Origin: Cytauxzoon felis
Taxonomy: Eukaryota > Apicomplexa > Aconoidasida > Piroplasmida > Theileriidae
Length of the DNA stretch: 16,476 nt
Direction of reading: 5' to 3'
Assembly: GCA_020283715.1 (NCBI GenBank)
Contig: JAIQCW010000235.1
Span: forward strand, 1 to 16,476
Each line of letters starts with the position of its first letter. Position 1 is the first letter of the stretch. Made by a program: the position numbers and the translations under genes. Positions 1 to 8,941 of this stretch are shown here, one piece after another. The notes below the pieces were generated by a model. That model had not been told where the DNA came from, ran no database searches, and worked only from the letters and a program-made list of their open reading frames with translations.

Positions 1-332
1 TTTTATAGATTCCTCCACGAATTTTTTCATGTAGGTAGTCTGATCATTGTTACAACAGTTACAACTATTAACTTCTACGCTTTTCAATAACTCTTTAATA
101 CCATCAGTTTCAACACTAGTTGCGGATTCCTTCAACCCACTGATACAACAATTATTATTCTGTTGACCATCTTGAGTTGCTACTTGAGAAGAAGCAGGTT
201 TACACCCATTAGTCTCAGCCTTATTCTTCTCCTCCTTCTTCGCTGGACACTCAATTTTCACATTCTCTTTGCATAGATTGATAATCTCCTGGAGTGTATT
301 AGATGCTCATCTACTGACGCTTTAATAGACAT
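1..332 (-). CDS. Partial hypothetical Cys-rich protein (runs off left edge)
   Basis: I do not recognise this gene. An uninterrupted minus-strand frame of 96 codons runs from 288 to 1 and leaves the window, so the C-terminus is missing. It is polar and Lys/Glu/Asn-rich with Cys pairs (CCISG, and CNCC near the left edge). No ATG opens this frame directly. A likely start is the ATG at 330-332 (MSIKAS) joined to the main frame across a possible 26-nt intron (289-314) that begins GTAGATG, contains CTAAT and ends CCAG; the join keeps phase. That intron is shorter than the 36-48 nt introns of neighbouring genes, so the first exon is tentative. A repeat copy lies just upstream (366-483). Coding potential is inferred only from the open frame and its composition. 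Confidence 0.5.
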
Positions 333-365
333 ATAAATAATTATTTTATTAAATTAAAATTACAT

Positions 366-483
366 CCGCCATCTACTACACTTCCGCCACGATCTCTGGG
401 AGTGGCTCTACCCTTTAGGGATAGGTAATTAAAAGAGGCCTCCACGGCGAGTGGAATGGGAGTTGTATTGGACCTCAAGTGGA
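366..483 (-). repeat. Mosaic repeat copy R1 (short form)
   Basis: A GC-rich block reads, on the minus strand, the right-end motif CCACTTGAGGTCC, then the CCACTCGCCGTGG hairpin, then the NYLSLKG/ATPRDRGG module (CTATCCCTAAAGGG ... CCACTCCCAGAGATCGTGG). It matches the inserts in the Pus7 gene and lies between the partial gene (start about 332) and the 109-aa ORF, whose TGA stop falls inside the repeat. Confidence 0.85.
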
Positions 484-804
484 TTGTATTTGTTCGTTTG
501 ATTTGTTATGATTGATGTATTCGTGTAAAAGATTCCAATTTTGTTGTGATTTGAGTATGATTTGATTGAGTGATTGTGTATTGATATTGATATTTGGATA
601 TTTATGGATGATTTGTTCGATTTTTGTTAATAATTCATCAGGATCTAATTGTATTTGATTAAAGATAATAAGAAAATCATTAATAAATTGTGGTGAATAA
701 AATAATAATTCTGTTGAATTAGAAATAGAATTTAATATTAATAAACTACAATCTCTATTTATTTCTGGTAATTTTATTAATGAATCTAATAAACGTAATT
801 CCAT
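475..804 (-). CDS. 109-aa hypothetical ORF, possible distal exon of the helical-repeat gene
   Basis: This ORF starts at an ATG preceded directly by TTTTTTTATAG, which also looks like a splice acceptor. The protein is Leu/Ile/Asn-rich and probably all helical (MELRLLDSLIKLPEINRD...), in the style of the helical-repeat protein immediately upstream. It could therefore be a third exon of that gene. I could not join them: all three frames upstream of the only good donor (GTATGT near 824) contain stops. It may instead be a separate small gene. Its last codons (QST, stop) run into repeat R1, which supplies the TGA. The true C-terminus may have been altered by that insertion. Confidence 0.4.
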   Translation of the reverse strand: MELRLLDSLIKLPEINRDCSLLILNSISNSTELLFYSPQFINDFLIIFNQIQLDPDELLTKIEQIIHKYPNININTQSLNQIILKSQQNWNLLHEYINHNKSNEQIQST

Positions 805-854
805 CTATAAAAAAATATTAAATAAAAACACTATAACCCAACATACTTTAATAT

Positions 855-2267
855 TTATATTTTAAAAATTTGTGGATCATTACGTTTATTTAATATATGA
901 GGTATAATATAACCATAAATAAAATCATAATTATAATAATCCAAATTTATCATACATTCAATCAATAATACCAAATGCTCATAATATAATACCACACAAT
1001 TTATACAACCAATTATACCTCCCAACACATCACTATAACCCAATTCCTTAGAACTATAAAAATATATATATGAAGCATACACCTCCACTCAAAATCCAAT
1101 CCATCTCTATTCATCCTGCCGTCAGCTTCCTTATTTACTTCCCCTTCCAGCTCCCGTAGATCGCTTCCAGGTTCCACTAGAGGTTATTTTCTAATCTCGG
1201 GGAGATATGAATAAAGTGACGGAATTCATGTTTGTAAGGATATCTCAATCAATATAAATTGAAATGAAGTGAGGATTCCTCAATCTAATACAATCATCAA
1301 ATTCCTTTTCAATGAAGTATTGACATTAGAAATTCATCCAGTATTCATTTAGATATTGCCAGGAGTTTCCCCAGAAATTCAAGATTTCCATCAAATTTCA
1401 GAGGTAAAAATGAAGTAGTGAAATCGGTGATTATTGACCTCAAGTGGAGTACCCGTAGCTGATCTCAGGGAAGCGGAGGGGGAAGTAAATAGAGAAGGCC
1501 GTCTGCAGGACGAAGAAAGTTGGATTGGATCTCGAGTGGATTATGACTTACAATTCTTTGAGATTAGAAAGTGCGATGGTATGTCTGAGTAGGTCGAGAT
1601 TGTCGATTGATTTGAGTCTATGATTGAGTTCTTGTAGATAATGGCTTAGTATTTCATGATGATTATTAAGTTTAGAATTTAAATTATAGACTTTACTTGT
1701 AGCGATGATGAAATTTGTAAATGAGACATTAGAGAGTTGTTTAAGATCAAGACTGATATTAAATATTAATATTTGTAAGAATTCTACATCATTAAATCTT
1801 AATTTTGTTAAATTATGTAATAATAAAACTTGATTTTTAGTATTAATATTTCCAATTGATATTTTTATATGTTCAATTAATGAATTTATTAAATCTGTAG
1901 AAGAATAATGTAATCTTCCACATGAATTTATAATTTTTATACATTCTTCTAATGTTGGATTAGATTTCTTTAATAATTCTTGTAATTTTGATGTTAATAA
2001 AGTAAATAATTGGAAATTGCGATAAATTGGTATAGAAAATGTATGTAATAATGATGTAATTTGTGATAAATTGAAATTATTTATAAATTCTTTAGTTTTA
2101 TCACTATAAAACTTCAAATCTTCAGCAGATGTTATACCTTTATATATATTATTATCATATCTATTATTAAACTCACCCTCATTTATACAACGCTTTATCA
2201 TCAATGGTAAATTACCACCATCCGATGATCTAATCTCATCCAATAATATTCTACGAACACTAGACAT
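855..2267 (-). CDS. Helical-repeat protein, RAP/FASTK-like (two exons)
   Basis: Exons are 1552..2267 (238 codons + 2 nt) and 855..1053. The 498-nt intron (1054..1551) starts with a perfect GTAAGT and ends TTTTTATAG; the join reads LKE-F-SKELG with phase preserved. The product is about 304 aa. Residues about 65-240 contain degenerate helical repeats of about 36 aa (for example LSQITSLLHTFS, LEECIKIINSCGRL, KNQVLLLHNLTKLR, VSFTNFIIATSKV). This pattern is seen in heptatricopeptide/RAP-FASTK proteins, which in apicomplexans are mostly organellar RNA-binding proteins. No C-terminal RAP domain is visible, so that role is inferred from the repeats only. The intron is almost entirely a full-length MITE-like repeat. 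The frame stops at 855, 50 bp before the next ORF, which may be a missing exon. Confidence 0.6.
1084..1540. mobile_element. Full-length MITE-like element R2 inside an intron
   Basis: This is an element of about 457 bp. The left terminal inverted repeat (1084-1186) and the right one (1435-1540) are each about 105 bp; both carry the (A)GATC..GGGA..GGGGAAGTAAATA segment and end in CCACTC.A / TCGAGTGG. The core (1187-1434) is AT-rich and shares GAATTCATGTTT, GATATCTCAAT and CAAATTCCTTTTCAATGAAG with the cores of R5 and R9. It fills the intron of the helical-repeat gene, starting 11 nt from the GTAAGT donor. There is no transposase ORF and I found no target-site duplication. Confidence 0.8.
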
Positions 2268-2327
2268 CTAATATAATACTTTATATTTTATACTTACAAA
2301 CAAATAAATGTTGTAATTATAATAGTA

Positions 2328-2778
2328 CCACACCCGAGGTAAAATCCACCGTAGGTCGTCTTGCAGACAGCTTATTCTATTTACATCCCCTCGGATTCCC
2401 ATAGATCATCCTCGGTATAATGTTAACCCGGAGGAACGTAAAATGTGTCTACTCGGAAGAACGTAGATATATCAACCCCTAAGAACAGGAATTATACCCG
2501 GAAGAACAAAAGGTGTCAACCCGGAAGAACAGAACTCCACCTGAGGTCCAATCAACCTGCGTTCTCCTGCAGAGAGCTCTTCTAATTACCTATCTCTAAA
2601 GAGTGATGCCACTCCCGGAGATCGTGGCGGAGAGAAGGTAGGAGTTGGATCCCAGGTGGAGACCTCAAGTGGAATACCTGGAAGCGATCCACGGGAGCTG
2701 GAAGGGGAAGTAAATAGAAGAGCTGACGGCAGGACGAAGAGAGGTGTATTGGAATGAGTTGGATTGGACCTGGGTGGA
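2328..2778. repeat. Compound repeat cluster R3 in the Ste24 / helical-repeat intergenic region
   Basis: The 564-bp gap 2268-2831 is largely this cluster. It begins with an inverted-orientation DLRE-type segment (about 2340-2410). An array of CCGGAAGAAC units follows (about 2430-2532) that closely matches the PEEQ-coding array in Pus7 insert 2. Next comes the plus-orientation module with TCTAATTACCTATCTCTAAAG and CCACTCCCGGAGATCGTGG (about 2580-2630), then the right terminal segment ending GGATTGGACCTGGGTGG. I see no gene in the gap. Confidence 0.8.
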
Positions 2779-2831
2779 ATGTCGAATGGATATAGTTAAA
2801 GTTATAGATAATAAAGAAATTATAGATGAGT

Positions 2832-5103
2832 TTATATTTTATGATTTTCGATAGCTTTGAACATTGCGTATATTCTTTCATATAGTACGGGATGTGTGAA
2901 ATGATACCAAGAATATAATGGATCATGATGTAGAATAGATTTATTTTCTTTATGTACTTCAATAAGTGCATCGATTAGATCAGTACCAAAACCAGCTTTA
3001 ACACCAAAATCATCAGCTTCAAATTCATTTTTACGTGACATTGTAGTAAAAAGTATATGTATAATTATACCAACAGGTGTATAAATATATCCAAATAATG
3101 TAATACCAATAATAAATGTAGTCATTGAACTAATATCAAATCCAAAACTTTCATACATCCTATAATCATCTTTAAATATTTTAAATAAATAAAACATTGC
3201 AAATAAATTTAAAAATGAAAATGATATAACCTTCCAAAAATGACATGATTTCCAATGACCTAATTCATGTGATGTTACAGCTATCACTTGTCTATGAGGC
3301 AACTTCAATAATGTATCATATACAACTATCTTCTTAAAACGCCAAATTCCATAAAAATACATATTCGAATGACTCGAACGCTTAGAACCATCCATCTCCT
3401 TTATACCCGTCAATGGAAAATCATAACGCCTCGCCTATATTATAATATTATCATCAATCAATCAACAAAGAACTCAAATATACATTGACCCCACCTGAGG
3501 TCCAATCCGCGTCTGTTCCACTCGCCGTGGAGGCTCTCCACCTGAGGTCATCCTGCCGTCAGCTCTTTTAATTAACTATCTCTAAAGAGTAGAGCCACTC
3601 CCGGAGATCGTGGTGGAAGTGTAAGTAATGATGTAACCTCAGGTGGAAGTGGAATACCTGGAAGCGGTCTATGGGAGCTGGAAGGGGAAGTAAATAGAAG
3701 AGCTGACGGCAGGATGAAAAGAGTTGGATTGGACCTCAAGTGGAGGTGGAAATATTATGATTATATATGACTTACTAGTTCTTCGATTTTTTCTTTAAGT
3801 TCTTGATCTTTGATTGGTTCATATTTGTTGAAGAGTGGTGCAATAAGTTCTGGGTAAATGACAAGAATTATAAAGTTGAGTACGACAACGAATGCGAATA
3901 TATATACATAAAATTTATCACCACCCCAATGAAATAAATAAATTATAGCACATAATGCCGGTGCACCAATAACTAATTGTATCAATAACGATAAAAATAA
4001 ATCTTTAACAAATAATCCATATGTCTTTTTATTAAATCCATGCTTCTGCTCCAATACAAAATCAGAATATAAACCAAATGGTACCTCAAATACTGTATCA
4101 AATAATAACTTGAAACCACAAAATAATAATGACTAAATATAAATTTAATTATCGAAATATAAACGGGAAAATAATACATTCTCCAACAGTGATTACACCT
4201 GAGGTCCAGTCCTACTCTCTTTCCCATTGCATGGAGCCTCTTATATTTACTTCCCCTTCCAGCTCCCGTAGATCGCTTCCAGGTTCTACTTGAGGTTAAT
4301 TTCTAATCTCGCCGATATAAGTCTAAAGTAAGAGAATTCATGTTTCATCGGATATCTCAATGAACATAAATTGGAATGAAGTGATAATCAGTAAACTCGA
4401 TAGAATCATCAAATTCCTTTTCAATGAAGTATTGAGATTAAAATTTCATCCAATAGTCATTGAGATATCATCATGAACTCCCCCAGAAATTGAGGATTTC
4501 CTTGAAATTTTGGAGGTAAAATGAACTTCTGAAATTAGTAGTAATTGACATCAAGTGGAGGACCTCAAGTGGAACCCGTAGCTGATCTCAGGGAAGCGGA
4601 GGGGGAGATAAATAGAAGAGCTGACGGCAGGATGGACCTCAGGTGGAACGGCGAGTGGAAAGATAGATTGGACTTCAGGTGGATTTCGCGATTAATATGT
4701 TTGTTAGTTAACTTACGTGTACATATTCTGATTTTTGTGGGTAAAGGGATTTGGAGTAGTTCCATAGTAATGGTCCGAATTTTGAGAATAATAGTACAAG
4801 TGTTAAAGTTGTATGTATTAATGATGATACGATTTGGTAGACGACTTTGTCGTATGCGTATTCTAGGGTTTTACGATAATCATTGGCCTTAAGATAGACA
4901 TCAAGTAATCTTTGAGTCTTGGTATGAGCATCATCATTTGAATTTTTTAAAGTATTAGTATTGTTATTTTCATTATTAAAATCACTTTTAATTACTGATA
5001 ATTGACGTACATTTAAATATTGTTCAAATAATTCATTTAATAAAACTACACCAACATAGAATTCAAAATGATAGGGTGGATTATATAAATTTAGGATACC
5101 CAT
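2832..5103 (-). CDS. STE24: CaaX prenyl protease 1 (Ste24, M48A zinc metalloprotease)
   Basis: Ste24 removes the C-terminal tripeptide from prenylated CaaX proteins and is an integral ER/nuclear-envelope membrane protein. Exons are 4717..5103, 3776..4132 and 2832..3434, all joined in phase 0, giving 448 aa (usual family length about 430-475). Exon 1 has FEQYLNVRQ, exon 2 has FVLEQKHGFNKKT and a membrane segment ending YPELIAPLFN, and exon 3 has GSKRSSHSNMYFYG, the zinc motif HELGH (residues 304-308) and NEFEAD, with the third ligand probably E385. Donors of both introns are GTAAGT; acceptors are ATTTAG and ATATAG. The start at 5103 (MGILNLYNPPYHFEFY) is preferred; an in-frame ATG at 5196 would add 31 residues of low-complexity AT-rich sequence. 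Both introns (4133-4716 and 3435-3775) are mostly repeat. The catalytic set is intact. Confidence 0.92.
3491..3744 (+). repeat. Short-form repeat R4 in Ste24 intron 2
   Basis: A block of about 254 bp, bounded by CCACCTGAGGTCCAATCC and GGATTGGACCTCAAGTGG, which are inverted copies. It contains the CCACTCGCCGTGG hairpin, the CTATCTCTAAAG / CCACTCCCGGAGATCGTGG module and a GGGAGCTGGAAGGGGAAGTA segment. The module is oriented antisense to the host gene. The remaining intron is about 90 nt of AT-rich DNA. Confidence 0.85.
4195..4683. mobile_element. Full-length MITE-like element R5 in Ste24 intron 1
   Basis: An element of about 489 bp with inverted terminal segments (4195-4299 and 4546-4683) around a core at 4300-4545. 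The core is itself palindromic: GATATCTCAATGA at 4351-4363 is an exact inverted copy of TCATTGAGATATC at 4457-4469. Core words GAATTCATGTTT and CAAATTCCTTTTCAATGAAG are shared with R2. It ends GGACTTCAGGTGGA 33 nt from the GTAAGT donor. The right arm carries an extra GGACCTCAAGTGG unit and the GCGAGTGG hairpin half. Confidence 0.8.
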
Positions 5104-5264
5104 ATTTAGATAATAATATATTAATTTATAATATTCATAGATATTAGATGCTATAATATCTATGCCCGATATTATTAATACATGTATACAACCCAACTAT
5201 AACATATATAGACATATACACATCTAATTACATTATTTACACTTCAAATAAATTAAAACTCAAT

Positions 5265-6496
5265 TTATTCCATTACTACATCGTCCTTAACATCACCTTC
5301 TTCTTCATTCACCTAAGCATCTTCTTAAAAACTAAAGTTTCCACATACTTGTTTTATATAAATGGATACCGTATCCTCATCCAATACCTTCCATGGTAAA
5401 TCCTTACCCAAAACACCAACTGTAACAACTTCAGTATCAAATCTATGATCATGTGATAACAAAAACCATTTAAACTCACTCTCCATCATTAGGTATCGTT
5501 GTCTTAAGCGCCTTTACAGCATGGTATATTAACCCATTCAAATCCAAAGATGAAAATTGACTAAAACATCTCTCCAAATACGTCTTGGCAGATTGACAAC
5601 GAGCACCAAATGCCGTAGCCTATTGAATATTAATATGTCACCGATATACAAAGGATCATTATATAATGACGATACAGTTTAGATCCAATCACTACCTTCA
5701 CCTTTTCCACTAGGCGTGGAGCCTCTTTTAATTACCTATCTCTAAAGAGTATAGCCACTCCCGGAGATCGTGGCGGTGAAGAAGGTGTTGGTAAAAGTAG
5801 TGTTGAGGATGTAACCTCAAGTGGAATACCCGCAGCTGATCTCAGGGAAGCGGAGGGGGAGATAAATAGAAGAGCTGACGGCAGGACGACCTCGGTGGAA
5901 CAGCGAGTGGAAAGGGTTGTTTAATATGTGTATAAACATACATTGAATTCGATGACGTTTCCGCTAGGGCAAGTTTCGAAGAGGTGTAGTCCATCGTGGT
6001 CGTATCCTGCTACGAGTAGACCTACACCGAATGGTCTTTTAGAGGAAACTTGTGTATTTGCTTGTGATTCTGAGGTATTTTATTGTTTATATATTGTAGA
6101 CATACTTTGTGATACGAGAGATACGAGTTTTTTCGTGGTGATATCACATCCGTATAAGAATTTATTATTTAGACATTCATTTCTCATATATGAAACAATC
6201 ATTTTAGCATCAGAAGTGATGCCGGACATAGCTACGCCGATATATTCTCCCACTTTATATAATTTATCTTGTACTTGTGCTAATTTTGAAATTTTACGCT
6301 TGAGAGCGCATAGTACCTTTAAGTGGAAGGTTGAATTATAGGAGAATATTTTTAAAAAACGTACTAAATGTGTATCAGATTTTATGCCTATGCAACAGGT
6401 ACCCTGTTTTACGGCTTCCATGGCGTATTCTACTTGGAATAGTCGACCTTGCGGTGACCATGTTATACAATCTGTATCATATTGATTTCTATACAT
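5265..6496 (-). CDS. PSMA1: 20S proteasome alpha subunit type 1 (alpha-6)
   Basis: A structural alpha-ring subunit of the 20S core particle. Six exons: 6365..6496, 6106..6316, 5942..6069, 5480..5619, 5349..5442 and 5265..5312, giving 250 aa (family about 260). The N-terminus has the alpha-subunit signature ([21 protein letters not shown]). Exon 2 carries ALKRKISKL and [16 protein letters not shown]; exon 3 [27 protein letters not shown]; exon 4 [12 protein letters not shown]; exon 5 [15 protein letters not shown]; exon 6 the acidic tail ([10 protein letters not shown]). Four introns are tiny (48, 36, 37 and 36 nt). The 48-nt first intron (6317-6364, GTACGT...TTAAAG) has no stop and is a multiple of three, so an unspliced reading would add 16 residues. 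Intron 3 (5620-5941, 322 nt) holds a repeat copy. It is divergent from the AGM1 gene across 165 bp. Confidence 0.93.
5682..5914 (+). repeat. Short-form repeat R6 in PSMA1 intron 3
   Basis: A plus-oriented copy, antisense to PSMA1. It has CCACTAGGCGTGG, TTAATTACCTATCTCTAAAG, CCACTCCCGGAGATCGTGG, ACCTCAAGTGGA, the GCTGATCTCAGGGAAGCGG segment and a GCGAGTGG half hairpin. Read on the plus strand it encodes [16 protein letters not shown]...[23 protein letters not shown] without a stop. The upstream PLGVEP segment is one nucleotide out of frame with it, unlike the Pus7 copies. Confidence 0.85.
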
Positions 6497-6661
6497 TTTT
6501 TATTGGCTAAAATATTACATGTATTAATTTTCTAGGTTGAACATGGATGATTTATCATATGTACTATTGTCAAAGTTGGTCATTGATCATCAGACATGGG
6601 GAATGATTACATCATGAATGCCATTGAGAATTATAAATAATATTTATGTGTTTTTTTTATA
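6497..6661. promoter_or_regulatory. Divergent promoter region between PSMA1 and AGM1
   Basis: This 165-bp AT-rich, repeat-free gap separates the ATG of PSMA1 (minus strand) from the ATG of AGM1 (plus strand), so it must hold both 5' regions. No specific element could be assigned. A run of T (about 6651-6659) lies just before the AGM1 start. Confidence 0.5.
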
Positions 6662-8419
6662 ATGATAGACTTTTCATTAATAGATAATGGTCCTCCTATA
6701 CCGTTAGGCTATGTAGACTTGAATTATGGTACATGTGGTTTCAGGGGATGTGTTGATATGCCTAAGGATCATTTAAATCACGTAATGTATAGAAGTGGAT
6801 TAACATTTACATTATTACCGTTTATAAGTCGTGATTTCATGAAGAAATATAATTGTACAGATGGTAAAGTAATGATGGGTGCTATGATTACCGCTAGTCA
6901 TAATCTGAGTATTGACAATGGTATAAAATTATTTACCCCTTCTGGTGATTTGATCGATGGTGATTGGGAATCTATCTTAATGGAAATTGTAAATTATCGT
7001 GGAGATGTAAAATTAAAATTAAATGAATTATGTCATAATGCAGCTCTAAATAATATTACAGAATTAATTATTTTAATAGGGCAAGATACACGATTATCAT
7101 GTTTTACATTAGTTAATCATTTATATATGGGGATTATTAACATTTTTAAATTATTTAATATAAATAATATTAATTGTAGAATATTGGGTAAAGTTACTAC
7201 CCCCACTATTCCATTATTATTGTATTATAAAATATATGACTGTATTAATGATGATTGTTACTTTAATAATATCAATAATTTCTTTACAAATTGTATAAAT
7301 ACCTTTATTAGTGGGGGTATTTTACCCTATAATATGAGAAATAAGATTGAATTATTTATAGATTGCTCTTATGGTATAGGTGGTTTAAAGATACAGTTGT
7401 ATTTTGATTTATTAAGGAGATTAAATATAATACCATATTTATTAAATTCATGTATATGGTATAATGATATAGAATCTAATAAACTATTAAATAAAAATTG
7501 TGGTGCACAATACATCATTAGCACTAGAAAAATACCCCATAGTATAAAAAATAATATAAATTTATATATAAATAAGAGATTCTGTGCATTTGATGGGGAT
7601 TGTGATCGGATAATTTACTATGTACCAATAAATAACGACGATGTAATTACATTAACGGGTAATCATATAATTATTCTACAAGCATTTTTCATTAATCATC
7701 TGTTATCATTGAGTCGTGATATTCATGAAGATATTAAAATTGGTATAATACAAAATCGCTATACAAATGGGGGTAATTTAAATTTTATTAAAAAGTTGAT
7801 AAATTGTCTCAACAATGGACAAAAATTGCCCGATGTTACACTTTATTTTCATGAGAAGATACATTGGCATCATGAGTTTGTGAATACAGGTGTAAAGAAT
7901 CTGAAGCCTGCATCCATGAATTATGACCTGTCGATATATTACGAAGATAACGGGCATGGAAATATAGTGGTAAATGTAGACGAGTTTAGGAAAAAGGTGA
8001 AAAATGATGTGCTAATAAGCTATCTAAGCCTTTTTATACCCTCTAGTTGTGACGCAATAATCAACTGTCTAGCAAATGAATTGGCATTTAAAGTACTAAA
8101 TATAACCTTCCATGATATTAAAGCATTATACAACGATCTTCCATCAATAAACACATACGTTGTTGTACCTAAAAAAATCTTCAATAATTTCCAATCCAAT
8201 AAGCTTAATGAATCCATATTGGACAAGCCCGTTGAAATTTCAATGGCAGTTACAGAATTGCTAAAAGAAACTGATGATAATCTTAGGGTATTCGTCAGAC
8301 CCTCTGGTACTGAACCAATTTGCAGAATTTACATTGAAGCTTCCAGTCAAAGCACAGTAGACACCATGTACAATAAAGTCAAATATATCATCACCAATTA
8401 TATCAACATCAATATTTGA
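6662..8419 (+). CDS. AGM1: Phosphoacetylglucosamine mutase
   Basis: Interconverts N-acetylglucosamine-6-phosphate and -1-phosphate, the step before UDP-GlcNAc, which feeds GPI anchors and any N-glycan precursor. It is an intronless 585-aa alpha-D-phosphohexomutase (human enzyme 542 aa). Diagnostic motifs are all present: the FGTxGxR-like N-terminus (YGTCGFRG, about 23-30), the phosphoserine loop ITASHN (S79), the metal loop DGDCDR (D311, D313, D315), the sugar-binding EDNGHG (428-433) and the phosphate-binding RPSGTEP (546-552). NTGVKNLKPAS followed by EDNGHG is typical of the PAGM branch rather than phosphoglucomutases. Asn-rich low-complexity stretches (about 195-215) explain the extra length. 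The catalytic residues look intact. It is the largest gene here with no repeat in or beside it. Confidence 0.92.
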   Translation: MIDFSLIDNGPPIPLGYVDLNYGTCGFRGCVDMPKDHLNHVMYRSGLTFTLLPFISRDFMKKYNCTDGKVMMGAMITASHNLSIDNGIKLFTPSGDLIDGDWESILMEIVNYRGDVKLKLNELCHNAALNNITELIILIGQDTRLSCFTLVNHLYMGIINIFKLFNINNINCRILGKVTTPTIPLLLYYKIYDCINDDCYFNNINNFFTNCINTFISGGILPYNMRNKIELFIDCSYGIGGLKIQLYFDLLRRLNIIPYLLNSCIWYNDIESNKLLNKNCGAQYIISTRKIPHSIKNNINLYINKRFCAFDGDCDRIIYYVPINNDDVITLTGNHIIILQAFFINHLLSLSRDIHEDIKIGIIQNRYTNGGNLNFIKKLINCLNNGQKLPDVTLYFHEKIHWHHEFVNTGVKNLKPASMNYDLSIYYEDNGHGNIVVNVDEFRKKVKNDVLISYLSLFIPSSCDAIINCLANELAFKVLNITFHDIKALYNDLPSINTYVVVPKKIFNNFQSNKLNESILDKPVEISMAVTELLKETDDNLRVFVRPSGTEPICRIYIEASSQSTVDTMYNKVKYIITNYININI

Positions 8420-8941
8420 AACATTAAGGACGAGTGAGGCGAAGGATGTCATTGAATGATGAAGGAATATAACGATTGAGGTGTTTTTCATTCCACTTGG
8501 TGTCCTTTACACTACACTTTTCTTCACATTTTTTTCATATACCAATGGTGATGTAACTATTATTATCGCATTTTTAATTTGTATAATAATTTATTTAATG
8601 TATAAGATTACTTACAATCTTCTTATAATATTATAATAATTTTATAGAATTGTAATTATTTATATAAATCTACTACTATACTATATAAGTAGTATACTTT
8701 ACATCATGTTAGTAGTTATATCGTATATATCTTATATTAATTATTTATATTAATAGATATATACCTTCATATAACTATACATCATCCTTCAATTGTATTA
8801 ATATATTGGTATATATTACAGTTATAGAGATATCTTCAATTGACATTAGTATTGTAGTGGAAATGGTGTTTTTTATCCCGACAACCCGATATTTGTAGTG
8901 TTATAAATATGGGGACTCCATAACATGTTACTCATATTCAA
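8420..8941. other. AT-rich intergenic region, no gene seen
   Basis: These 522 bp lie between AGM1 and the tandem-domain gene, both on the plus strand. Most is very AT-rich (TATATA and TAATTA runs, 8600-8830). No long ORF, repeat copy or RNA gene is evident. It should hold the AGM1 3' UTR and the promoter, and perhaps a first exon, of the next gene. A short frame at 8706 (MLVVISYISYINY) is hydrophobic, but I could not splice it to the downstream ORF. Confidence 0.6.

Noticed and set aside
2582..2971. Minus-strand 129-aa ORF spanning the Ste24 3' end and repeat R3
   Set aside because: It overlaps Ste24 exon 3 in another frame and continues through repeat DNA.
1084..4683. Target-site duplications flanking the elements
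   Set aside because: I compared the flanks of R2, R4 and R5 and saw no convincing direct repeat, so transposition is not proven.
4545..4892. Plus-strand 115-aa ORF overlapping Ste24 exon 1 and repeat R5
   Set aside because: It is the translated repeat arm ([15 protein letters not shown]) followed by antisense of Ste24 exon 1; no independent support.
5104..5196. Upstream ATG of Ste24 at 5196
   Set aside because: The extra 31 residues are AT-driven low complexity; the ATG at 5103 gives a family-like N-terminus and length. Not fully excluded.
8420..8941. tRNA or small structured RNA in the AT-rich gap
   Set aside because: No cloverleaf or T-loop motif was recognised; only AT-rich sequence.
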